Source of the DNA: Carallia brachiata
Taxonomy: Eukaryota > Streptophyta > Magnoliopsida > Malpighiales > Rhizophoraceae
Length of the DNA: 64,000 bases
Assembly: GCA_021464245.1 (NCBI GenBank)
Contig: JADCRB010000038.1
Coordinates: 1,387,392 to 1,451,391, forward strand
Direction of reading: 5' to 3'
The translations under genes were made by a program, and so were the position numbers. The first letter of the stretch is position 1, and every line of letters begins with the position of its first letter. The notes beneath the pieces were generated by a model that ran no database searches, was not told the origin of the DNA, and saw nothing but the letters and a program-made list of their open reading frames with translations. This document shows positions 1-11,300 of this stretch, in pieces.

Positions 1-1239
1 ATTGCAGCCTCTTAATGGAAGTCTTAGTCTTGTCTAGTTTCACTTCATCATCCCCCTTGTACTCTTGGCTCTGGAGTGTTGATAACTTCTTTTCATGCTC
101 AATCTTGACACCTTCTCTAGCCTGTAATTTAACAAATACTCGTTGGCGTTTTTAACTTGCCAATCAGAATCCAGCCACACATTTCCCACACGGTTCAAAC
201 ATAATCCAGAGTAGCATTAAAATTGAATGGCACCATTTCATTGCACAGGAAAATTCATTGACGCTAATAGTTATTCTGAAGGTATATAGCTATCTTGTGG
301 CAAGTTTATTTTTTCCCAATTTTTTTTTTTTTTTTTTTTCCCTTCAGAAATTTCAGAGGTGATATGGGATGGAAGCATAGTTTAATTGATACCCCACATC
401 TATCTATAAAGAGCCGATGGAATTCCCTCCTCAAAAGCATCAACTTGAATAGAGTGCCACAGGGCCCAGAAGCAAGTTTGAACTTCGCACCGACCACAAG
501 ATGGTTATTTAAGTCATTATGGGAACCGAAAAGGGTATTTAAGTCATTGAGTTTTTTTTTTTTTTTCTCAAATTAATAACTTAAACCCCAATTTTCCATA
601 TCTCGCCTTCTAATTTTGGGACAGATGTAAGATTTACAAGAATAAGAGTTAATCTTATGTAAGATTTACGAGAATAAGAGTTAATCTTATGTTGCTCACG
701 GGACCTTCTAATGAAAAAAAAAAAAGAAAAAAAGAACGAAAGATAAATCCTTGTGGTGCGCTCTTTATCAATCAAAGCCTTTACATTTTTGCTGCTGACT
801 GCTTTTCTTCTTTCTTTCTTTCTTTCTCGGTAAGTACTTTTTTCTTTTATTTTTTTTGCCTTTAGCCAAAACAGCAAATGAAAAATTCTCTCTCAACAAC
901 ACAAAAAAGATAACTTTTGAAATAATAAATTTAATAAATATGCAATGGTTTACCTTGACTTCCTCGTAGAGCTTCTTTTCCCAGGCCAATAGCCGTTCCA
1001 TGGTGGAGCACAGGCTTCTCGGACCGCCCGGTTCATTAAGCGAACCGGTGTCCAGCCGGTACTTAACCACCAGCGGCGGTTTTGAGGTCCAGCTTGAGCT
1101 CAAATTGCTCAATACACTTGTCGAATGATACACCGTCTCTACAACAACAAACACAACAATTAATCTCGATTTCGAGTCATAATTAGAGTCAATTAACCCA
1201 AAAAAAATAATAATAATAATAATTAAAATTTTTATATTA

Positions 1240-1283
<44 letters not shown>

Positions 1284-2671
1284 TATTACATCCTCTAATC
1301 AAAATCAATTTTGATCCTGGTAGAAGAAGAACTGAAATTGATAGAACAAAAAAATCCATCCAAACGGGGCCTAATTGAATAAAAAAAAATTAAAGAATTT
1401 AGACTGACTTTTCAATTGCCTGAAGCTCCGATCGAGCTGGGCCCTCCCGATCTCGAGCATTTCCGATACTTGGTCACCGGCGGCGGCGGCCTTATCGAAA
1501 TTCTCCTTGATGGCATCCACGATCTCCTTCAAATCCTTATGCCTCACCACCATCTTCATCTCCCCGGTCCTGAAACTCGCCGACGAGCCGGCCTCATCGG
1601 ACTTCTCAGATTTACTCGGGTTTCGGAACACCGGCTGTTGCTTCACCGACTCCACCGGGATCGATGACCCGAAATTCGACCGGGTTCCAATCTCGGATCT
1701 CGCCTCCCTATCTTCTTCCCTCCTCCTCCTGGCCGTCTTCGCCGGAGGAGGAGCTCGTGGTGCTGTAGTGATCGTGATCTTCCCACTCGCTGCACTGCAC
1801 TTCCTCTCTCTCCGTCTCTTCGCCCACAGGAATGCCGCTTGCTGCCGCTATTGTTCTTATTATTGTCACCGACGCTGTTGTTGCGGTGGTTGTTGTACTT
1901 TTTGCTTTGGGGCTGGAAAAAGTCGTATTCCGATCTCTCGGTTTCGGTTTCGGTTTCTTCTTCGCCATCTGCGTCGTGGCTGAATCGTTGTGGTCGATAT
2001 TGGTGATTATTACGGGTTTGGTCTTGAGCTCTTTGGTCGAAGAATTCGGAGTCGGGCGGCGAGGGAGGGTAGAAATTCTCCCAGTTCCAAACGGAAGATG
2101 CTTGTGAAGGAGTGCTTGAGTAGGTAGAATTCGCTTGATAAGCAGTCGGATACTCGAAATTTCCATTGAAATCAGTTTTTTGGCCCCTGGGAGACGAAGA
2201 GAAGCTCGATTCGGAGAGTATGTGAGGGAGCTTCGGAGGAGGCTTGCGGCGGCGATTAGCGGTGGTTTTGGTGGTGGCGTCGGCGCTTGAAGCTGAGAGG
2301 ATGTGAGGGAGCTTGGAACTAGCAATCGTCGGAGAAGGAGAAAACAGAGGCGGGGGCGGGGGCTGTGGCGGTGCTTGACGGAGAGAAGGAGAACGGGAGG
2401 GAGGAGCAGGGATAGAATCGGCGGTGGTGGTGGAAGGCGGGTTGTTGGGAGAGTGAAGGAACACGGCGGGCGTCTGCTCGGAGACGGTGAGGGGCTCGCC
2501 GGCAGCAAAAGAGCAGAGGGCGGAGCCAGTGACACGGAGGGAGCGGCAGTAATCGGCGTGAGCAGCGGCGAGGTGGTGGCGAGAGTAGACAGCTTCCTTG
2601 ATGAGGCGGCGCCGCTCCTTGCACCGCCGCACCGTGTCCTCGTTGTCCAGCTTGGACGCTGCACAACCCAT
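1..2671 (-). CDS. DUF630/DUF632 protein (NRG2/REL2-like), 3' end off the window
   Basis: Exons seen: 1409-2671, 954-1138 and 1-121 (continues past the left edge). The protein starts [20 protein letters not shown], the DUF630 N-terminus with a likely N-myristoylation site, followed by a Pro/Ser-rich linker and the start of DUF632 ([19 protein letters not shown], then [16 protein letters not shown], then [14 protein letters not shown]). Splice sites are canonical: donors at 1408 and 953, acceptors before 1138 and 121. Family members (NITRATE REGULATORY GENE2, REL2 of rice) are plant-specific, membrane-associated or nuclear regulators; that role is inferred from homology. Exon 1 needs two frame changes to read through, near 1822-1840 and near 1718-1720, each equal to one extra base beside a G run. 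So it is either a recent pseudogene or an intact gene with consensus errors. Family and gene structure are certain; coding integrity is not. Confidence 0.9.
628..691. repeat. 32-bp tandem duplication in intron 2 of the DUF632 gene
   Basis: Two adjacent copies of a 32-bp unit, 628-659 and 660-691, differ by one base. Each copy begins TAAGATT and closes with AATCTTA, so a unit can also fold back on itself. The rest of the 122-953 intron is AT-rich with long T tracts and nothing else recognisable. Confidence 0.85.
1205..1287. repeat. ATT/AAT microsatellite in intron 1 of the DUF632 gene
   Basis: AAT units followed by a run of about fifteen ATT units in the 1139-1408 intron. It is probably length-polymorphic. 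Confidence 0.9.
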
Positions 2672-2742
2672 CTAATAATAATAATCTTAAAATAATAAGA
2701 AGTAAGAATGGAAATCGGTGGCGCCGTGAGTTGACGCTCTGC

Positions 2743-2769
2743 GCTCTCTCTCTCTCTCTCTCTCTCTCT
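2743..2769. repeat. CT microsatellite in the 5' leader of the DUF632 gene
   Basis: About thirteen CT units lie roughly 75-95 bases upstream of the ATG at 2671. On the transcribed (minus) strand this is a GA repeat in the probable 5' UTR, a common site for such repeats in plants. Confidence 0.8.
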
Positions 2770-3110
2770 ATAATTTTGTTTTGTTTTTTTTTGTTTCTTT
2801 GAAATGTGGGAGGGAGCGAGTGAGGGACTGAGTGCGAGAAGAGGCAATGGCAGCTGGTAACTATTAACGTCCCATCACTGCTTACTTTTCTCGTTCTTTC
2901 TTTTTTATCTCCTTTTGCTATGCACACTCACTAGTCTACCAGTCACTAATATTAGTGATGCACGTAAAAAAATATATATATATAGTGATGTAGAAATGAT
3001 CATTAGTATAATAATTTTTAATTAATAATTAATTTTTATTTTTTTATAATTAATTCTAACTGAAATTGAGCTCTAGATTGAAACTCTTGATTGGAATTCA
3101 AACTTTAATG

Positions 3111-3356
3111 GTGCGTTTGATTTGATAGAATTTGATGATAAAAGAAAATAAATAAAAAATTTTAATCAAAAAATTATCATTATTATTGTATTATTTTTTT
3201 AAAATTTTTTTATAATTTTCTTATCAATTTAAATAACTAATTTTTATATTTTCTCTCATAAATTATCTTTTTTTTTCACAATCTCTTATTAATCTAAATA
3301 ACTTTAATTTTTTATATATTTTTTTCACAATTTTTTATTAATCCAAAACACAGCAC
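3111..3356. mobile_element. MITE-like element with imperfect terminal inverted repeats
   Basis: The left end reads GTGCGTTTGATTTGA and the right end, reverse-complemented, reads GTGCTGTGTTTTGGATT. The interior is about 245 bp, very AT-rich, and has no coding capacity. This layout is common in plant MITEs. No clear target-site duplication was found, so the boundaries are approximate. Confidence 0.4.
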
Positions 3357-5101
3357 ATGACTCAAACTCAACTTTGAGTATTAAAGACAATTTAACTCAA
3401 CTTTAGATTTTAAAGACAATTTCAATATCATGAAGATACATAAACTTTTTTTTATTTAGTAAGATACTCATTAAATTATAAATTATATAATAAAATTAAA
3501 TTTAAATATTAAAGATATTTCAAGTATAGCTGCTCATAATGATTAATTCTTGTTTCTTTTAATTTTCATTAAAAAACTTTTTAAGATATAAATTATACAA
3601 TAAAATTAAATTTGCTCATCTTCATCAATTTCACGCTTTTCATAAATTTACTTTGAGATTTTAAAGATAGATGGAATACTCCATAAGAAAAGATGATTAA
3701 TTTTTCTAATTACGTTTGTTTCGTTGATTAGTCTATTAAATACTGGCTGGTATTTTGGCTCAAGTGGGAACATGAGGATGGATCTACCTTAATTGTGTGG
3801 GCCTGTAAGTTCATTCCAGGGCCCACAAGTTTAAATACGTCAAATTATATATGCTTAGAGGTCCACCTTTTTTCAAAATTTTTCAATTATATTTTGTTTT
3901 ATGTAAAAAGAATTTTTTTTTTAAAAAAACGACCTACATCATCCGATATATCCATGTGCTCAGCAGCATTTAACGTGGTACTTTATATTGTGCAGTTTCT
4001 GCTTGGACCAAGACATCAGATAACTGGTGGTAATCTCCCTGATCTGCCAATTCAACATCTAATCCTTTTTTTTTTATATATAAAATCATATTGAGTATTT
4101 AAAAAAAAATAAAATAACATTAAACGGGATTTAAATCTTTTACTTACTGATTAAAAAATACTCCTTCAACTAGTAGAACAAATACTCAACTTCCAATATC
4201 TAATTCTAATGAGAGGCATTTTGCACCCTGTTGGTTTCTTTATATCCTGTCCTCGTCTCCACATTTATCATCTTCACATCAGCCGAATTTTTACAGAAAA
4301 AATTAGATGGATATAAAATTTATACTATTAATTTAAAATTTAACTATTAATTAAATGATGAGTTCACTATAAATGTTAATTATTTAAATTTAAATAATAA
4401 ATTAATATTATTATTTTATATCTAATTTTTATATTTACATAAAAAGACTTTTTTTACAGTGAGTAGAGTCGTGATATTAATAGGCCACGTCCCGCCAAAA
4501 CAGGAAAAAAGACACTTCTGATTATAAACTTAACTTTTACCTTCGAAATTCATAAGAAGGAAGATAGATACTCAATATACTTTTATGAAAAAAGAAAAAA
4601 ACAAAAACAAAAATTCTTTTCTTCCTCGTGAGCTGGATAGCGCATTGAATCAAATTTATAATGGAACAAAACGGAACGATTGCAAAGGATGGAACAAATG
4701 AGGAGTAAACATTATCACACATAAAAAGACACGGATGCATGATATCATAAAGCGCAATGAACGGATTGTTTTCGAGAAAAAGTAGACAGTAGACGATGGA
4801 AATGAGGACTTTGGTGAAAGGCAGAGATTGAACTTCAAAACGGTGAAAGTGTTTCCTTCTTTTATGCCCCCCACTCTGTATAGTAATAATACTTTCCGCC
4901 TCTTCTATCACCACTTATTTGGTTGAAATAGTAAAAAATCTCGTTTTCGTGTAAGAAATTACAGTTTCAAACTTTTAAGGTAAGACGATTTAATAATTCT
5001 TATTGAATTCGTAAAATTTACTTTTTGATGAATTTCGTTATAGATAATATGACTTATCATGTATAGTGATTAGCAAAATCTTTATAAAAACATAAATTTA
5101 T

Positions 5102-5233
5102 CATAATAATTGACTGATTGTTTTATATAATCAGACGGTTAATGTTTATAATAAAAAAGTCATATAAAATAAATTTATTTTTATTATAAACATTATTTAT
5201 CTGATCATACAAAATAATTAATCGATTATTATG
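5102..5233. mobile_element. Hairpin (foldback) MITE-like repeat
   Basis: Two arms of about 56 bp are inverted copies at roughly 80% identity. The left arm starts CATAATAAT at 5102 and the right arm ends ATTATTATG at 5233. Both arms share the inner block AATGTTTATAATAAAAA. The loop is about 20 bp. Transcription across it could give a long hairpin RNA. Confidence 0.6.
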
Positions 5234-6061
5234 CGTCTATTTTGTATCTTTTTTTTTTTTTCTGAATCCATTTACATCTTCCGAAAAAAAAATAATAAAC
5301 ACTTTGCTTTTTATTTTTTATTTTTTTGATCCAAAACGAGGGATAAAACTCAGCCTCGACAGTTATAACATTTTCCTTTTTCTTTCTACCCGCTGCAACT
5401 TTCCATGCTCGTTATCTTAGTGGAACCAACCATGTAACTTTGAAATTTTGACTGTTGAAAAAGACTTCAATACAGAAAAAATGGAATGGCCGTGAATGGA
5501 GGAGCTAGTGAGCTTTTCTTCCATTGTCTCGCTTTAAACATTTGTAGGTGCTTTTCCAACTCCTACCTCCACCTCCTTTTAACCGATGTCATTTTGGTGA
5601 GTATCTGATTCTTTTATAAAACGAGTTGTTCCTTTCAAGATATTCCGTACCTTTCTTTTTGCAAGGTAGTTTCTTTTCTTATCAACCATCAAGCATTGGT
5701 GTGTCTGTGTGTGTATATCTTCTCTTTTCTGTATTTTACTACAGACCACCCTAGCTATTTGTCTCTTGGTAAAGTCTTATTTTCTCGGTGACTTGCTAAA
5801 TGGTACTTGTCCAATCCTTCCTTATGGTAACTATACAGATATGATCATAGCAAACCTTTCCTTTTTTTTTTTTTTTAGGCGTAAGATCTAAGATTTGAAA
5901 TCATATTTACTTATAAAAAATACCCCTTTTATAATATAATAGACTCAAAGAAAATTCAAACCCCGATTGAAATGGAAAGAAAGCTCCTCTTCTTTGATGC
6001 AAACTGTTTCTTTATAAATTGTTGCTCAATATTAGCTTAAATCGGTTCTTATGCTGTACTT

Positions 6062-6341
6062 GAGTTTATCCCTACTGTGTCATAAGTTGATTGAAATGAC
6101 TAAAAGTTTCATGGCTCATCCCAAATAAAAAAAAAGTCGCAAATGGATTAATTCCATTGAGTTTGACTAATTTTAAATAAATTCTAAACTAGTTAGTATT
6201 CTGAGTTTATCTTCATTGTGTGATAATTTGATTGAAATGACTAGAAGTTTCATGATTCATCAAAAACAAAAAAAAAATCCCAAATGGACTAATTCATTGA
6301 GTTAACTAATCTTAAATAAATTATAAACTAATTAGTTTTCC
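6062..6341. repeat. Tandem duplication, 141-bp unit, two copies
   Basis: Copies start at 6062 and 6203 with GAGTTTATC and share blocks such as TTGATTGAAATGACTA and AGTTTCATG. Divergence is about 15% with small indels in the A run. No gene overlaps it. Confidence 0.8.
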
Positions 6342-8349
6342 CTAATCGTTCAAAAAACAAAACAAGAATATACAGGACTAGACCAAAAAATCTACCAAAT
6401 CTATCCCCATATGCCTAGCAGGTAAAAGAAAAAAGACCGAACTTGTATGAACGTACACACTCTACATGCTTGAAGTAATAGGTTTAGCGGTGTTCAAAAA
6501 AAAAAAAAAAAAAGGGTTTGGCGAGTTAACGGGTACCTAAGCGTCAAGGAGACATGGCTACCTAACAACTATTATTTTTTTGTTTCTTTTTTTTTTTTTT
6601 TTTTTAACTAGAGCTCTAGAAAGAGGACAATAAGACATATTTCTTATCATAACAACTACGGATTATTGTCCAATAATCCTACGCAATAAAGTTGACTTAC
6701 ACAAAAACAGCCAAGCACAAACATACTGATCTAAAATGTTTATTTTCTTTTTATAATTCACTCCAATCGAGGTTGAACACGAGATCTTTAGTTTTAAAGA
6801 TGTATTTAATACTAAATACCGAGCTATCTAAATGTTATTAATAAGAAGTATCACCTTGAGGCTGCAAGATTTAAGTCTTCCAAAGAACCACAACAGACTC
6901 CAAAAGGCTCAAAAACAAGCAGAAGTGATGGTGGGCAGCAATCCAAAGAAAGTGACAGAACTGTTCTCTTCTAAAAAGTTAAAGTATGCGGACCATTGGT
7001 CCAGACCCGCCCCCCACCAAAAGTGTAAACTTTTCCCTATTATTTTGATAAGATGAAAAATTGCAGTATTTTAGGATGATGGATTCGGCGCTCGGTGCAG
7101 TGCATTATTTGCTTTGCTCCCTTGGGCCCAAAAAATCACTTCTACTTTCTATGTCTCATTGATTGTTGGAGAGACTGTACAATTGCATAACTATAAATTA
7201 AGGGGACTGGCTCCCAGTAGTCATTAGTCTAATAATTTGCTACTTGGATTGTAGCACAAAAGCATAACATCTTAACTTCCACAATTTTTTTTTCCCTCAA
7301 TTGATTCTCCGGAGATCCAATGACCCATAACACAAGTATTACATTTATTCTTTTCAATGCCCATTTTGTTTGCAATGCTTCTTTTCTTGTCCACATAATT
7401 TTTTTTTTTTTTGTCTTTAAAAAAGGTCATAGTCTATACATATATAAAGAGAGAGAAGGACTGATACGAGACAAAATTCAAACCCACCTCTCACTCGAGT
7501 GTACTGCCTAATAACCAGTTGAACAAGACCAAACGAAGTTTGATTCTTTTCTGGCTCCTTCATTCACTTTCCTAACTACTATTGATACCCACATTAATGC
7601 CTTAACCCTGCGCATCAAACTACCATAAACTTCAAAGTTCCCACCATCACAACCGATATGTAACCTGGCGCTCTTAACAACATATTTTAAAGAGCAGCAA
7701 CTTTGCCCCGTAAGAGCAAAGCCAAAATGGTTTCCTTTTCCCCAGGTCAAAGTAAAAATCTCGGCACTTCTATCCCTCCACAAAAAGTATAAAATTTCTA
7801 CTGCAACTTAAATATACACAAGGCTCCAATGTACAAAAGCAAACCAAGATCTAATTGATGTTCTTGTGTTAAGATGGTAAATAGATGGTCCTGATTTCAG
7901 AATAATATTCCAATTTTCTACCACAACTCTGGCAATTTTCATCCAGAATCAAACATGTAAGTTTAACCGTTAACAGATTGACGACAATAATTTTCCAAAG
8001 AAAAATAAAACAACGGAACAGGAAGGCATTAAAGGCAACAAGCCGTGCAGATATATTTCCACATGTCGTGGACCCCACGGGCCAATATTATGATGCAGTG
8101 TGGTCCCACCACGAATTCTTTTTGCTACACAGCTAGCATAAAAAGGAAAGGATCGGTTTTGCAGGGTCAAAACGAACGATCCAGAGAAACAGAAGCATCC
8201 GCACATGTCATCAATCCTTATGGAGATTTTAGTCTAGGCTACACTTCTAGCTTGAGAAAACCTTTTCTGCTGACAACCTTCCAACCTGGTTAACTGCCAG
8301 GCGCGTTTCTGTTTACTGAAAACTTGCCAAAAACACTGCTCTTATAGTC

Positions 8350-11300
8350 TCATTGGGATGCCGATGGAGGTGTGTTGGTCACTTGCGGCTGGTGGGTAGG
8401 AAAACCGAAATCCCCAAACAGCCCCTGCATCATGAAAAGCAAACTATGATGCAGGCAAGTCAATTTCACTTCTCCTATTAGCAACCCAACGTTGATATAC
8501 TCGTAACAACGGTAACATAAAACTAATTGCACCAAAAAACTAAACTAATTCCACATTTTGTCACATCATGTCATCATAAAGAATAACAAATGAAAACAAA
8601 ATTGTTTGTTACTCGGGGACACCACACTAATTAAGAATTTGGACCTCTATCTTCAAAATCTTGGAACCTAATCATGGGAAGGGGGGAATGAGGTTATTGG
8701 AATGAAGAGAGATCTCAATTGTGTAGCTCATGGTCTAATTCTAATAGGGGGAAAAAATATGTGAGTACATGGGAAAAAAATTTGGCATGATTCAGTGCTT
8801 TTTCAGTGCTTTTCACTCGTTTCATCTGCATTGAACTTTTTGGATGCAAAAGAACTTCACACAAGAATTTCGGGGACTAAAGACACAGGATTTGTTCAAT
8901 CAAAAGATCAATTGGAAGATGGACATACCATGGCATCATTGATTGCATACGCCACACAGTAGTGCTCCTGTAAGGCGGCAATAAGGAAGAAAACTTAGAA
9001 GCAAATAGCATACACCCCTTCATAGGAGATCAGTAGAATCTATGATAACCTAAGATAAATTGTCTCTGATCAACGTCATCTTTGACATGTGCACAAACAG
9101 GACCACAGGACACAGACGGGATTCCCTCAAGAAAACTTCTACTTAATGCAGAATCACACACCAATACTAAGAATGGTCATCAAATAAGAATCTAGAACAC
9201 TTTACACTTTCTTTTGGAAAGGAAGAGAAAATCGACTTGCCTGCATCATGTACCATTCTTCAAACTCATCAAACAATTCCAGCCGTTCAATCCTAGTCAC
9301 CAAAACATCATTAATGAGAAAGCTCTAAATATGTTCTCATGAAAAAGAAAAGTAAGGAAGGGAAAACATCTCTAGAAAAAAGAGATAAAAAAAAAAGGAT
9401 GATGAAACAAGAGGGGAAAAGGATGGGCAGCCATAAACCAGCAATGATGTCTTTCAATCATGCCCAAAAACCGTAACTGCAAAGGCATACCTCTTACTGC
9501 CATAATTAAGTTCATCACTAGTTCACAACCAACATTCATGTATTGCTTGACTAGATGTTTGAACTTTTGGACGACTGCACTCTTAAATGTACATTTAAAC
9601 GCTCATATGTCAGATCTATAACAGTCACAAAATGGCTTCCACTCTGAAAACCATAAGCTTCGAAATAAAAAACTGCCATATTATTATCTATAATCAGTCA
9701 GCTAATAAATAAAAATTGCACCCTAGAAAAAAATCAACAAAAAAAAATCACAAAAGCAAAGCCTAGTATGATGACAACATGCCAGAAATTTAGGAAGTTG
9801 GGACAAGGCAATGAAATATTTAAAGCCCAATGGCCATCGGGCATGTCACAAATACCAGAATAAAGATGAGACACTGAAACCAGCATGAATGCCTAAGAGT
9901 TGTGGAGCAAATACCTGCGCCTTTCTTGAGCTTCAATAAATTCGCCATACACTCGCAGCATATCCCACGCAACTGCCCTCTGACACCTCACACAGTGTGC
10001 ATGACAGTTATTTTCAGAAGGGAAGGCAGCGATGAAAGATTCTCAGACCAAGTCAAATGATTAGAGGACCTAAATAAGTGCTTATATATAAATCCTACTC
10101 ATCGAGCATTTATACTCTCAAGAAAATGATCATGATGTCATAACACATTGTCCTTAATCCAGCCATAACCAAGCAACTTGAATGAATATGAAAAACCAAG
10201 CATTTTGTACCAATCAAAGGTTTCTTCTCTCTTCTCTCCTTTTCAATTTTCTTTTTCTTAGGAAAAATGACCAAGAGATATTACTTTCCTTTTCACTAGA
10301 ATTACTCATAAGTCCTTCAGAGGACACTCTAGTGATTAGAACTTAGACCTCTATTTTAGAGATCCTAGGCTATAATTCTAGGAAAGGAAGGTGTGGATTT
10401 ATGGGAGGGAGAGTTACCCCCGTTGTGTAACTTATGACCTAATGGGCCTTTTAATGGACCAAAAAATAAAAGAATTACCTATAAGATATACCTGCCATCC
10501 CTGACTGAGAAAAAGTTTTTCCTTTGCCAGCAAAGTTGGTGAGGCATAAATACCCAATAATCCACAACCTCGACTCTGAGGAAAAAGCATAAAAGAAAAT
10601 CGTAAATTAACTTAATGGAATGACATTGATGTAACAGGAAAGAAAAAAAAAAAAAAAAACAAATTATCTCCACCAAGAAAGCCAATGAAACAGATTATCA
10701 CTATTACAGTAAGAAAAAAGAAAAGGCGTTATGATGCACGACTATCCTACACATGAGATTTGGGAAATGGTCAGACACAGGCAACTTTGCCCTTGTTTTC
10801 ACAAAGAGATTGTCTCCGTGACTTGAAACCTAGAACCTCCATATCACATTGGAGTAACCTTGATCCCGCAACAAAATTTGATAATCACTTCAGCAAGGCC
10901 CTAAAAAATTCTTTGATTTTTGTCTTTTCAGTCATCACCCACATCATATGATACTCCAGCATATATCAGACAGTTCTCTTGGTGAATTAAAGATTCTTCA
11001 CACGTTAAAAGTTAAACTTGTCCAATACATGTGTGCTCATTTATTGAGAACAATATCTTCTTCTATAACAATTCCATAGGTTGTTTCGGAATCCTTCCCC
11101 TAATCCTTGTCCTTCAAAGATAGTAGTAGCGGAATTTCATTTACTGGAAAAGCCCAAAAAATTATTTATAAGGTAATCTACTTGAATCCAGAAGCTAGGC
11201 TCACATGTTAAAACTAAGAAGGCTAAAATAAGCAATTACAGAGCAGAAAAAGACTGCCAGATGACTTATCAGAAAATAAACCGAAAGGGAAAAAACCCAA

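Larger units (their letters stand above)
2930..8349. other. Intergenic region and LCMT1 3' flank
   Basis: No coding region was recognised. Open frames here (for example 4537-4914 minus, 6832-7056 plus, 7508-7783 minus) have no recognisable domain or splice context. The content is AT-rich DNA with two hairpin-type repeats and one tandem repeat, listed separately. The last few hundred bases before 8350 must include the LCMT1 3' UTR, but I could not place a poly(A) site. Confidence 0.6.

Noticed and set aside
1416..2695. Several plus-strand open frames across the DUF632 exon
   Set aside because: They are antisense shadows of a GC-rich conserved exon and have no domain of their own.
4537..4914. 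Minus-strand 125-codon open frame
   Set aside because: Low-complexity Phe/Ile-rich product, no domain, no promoter or splice context.
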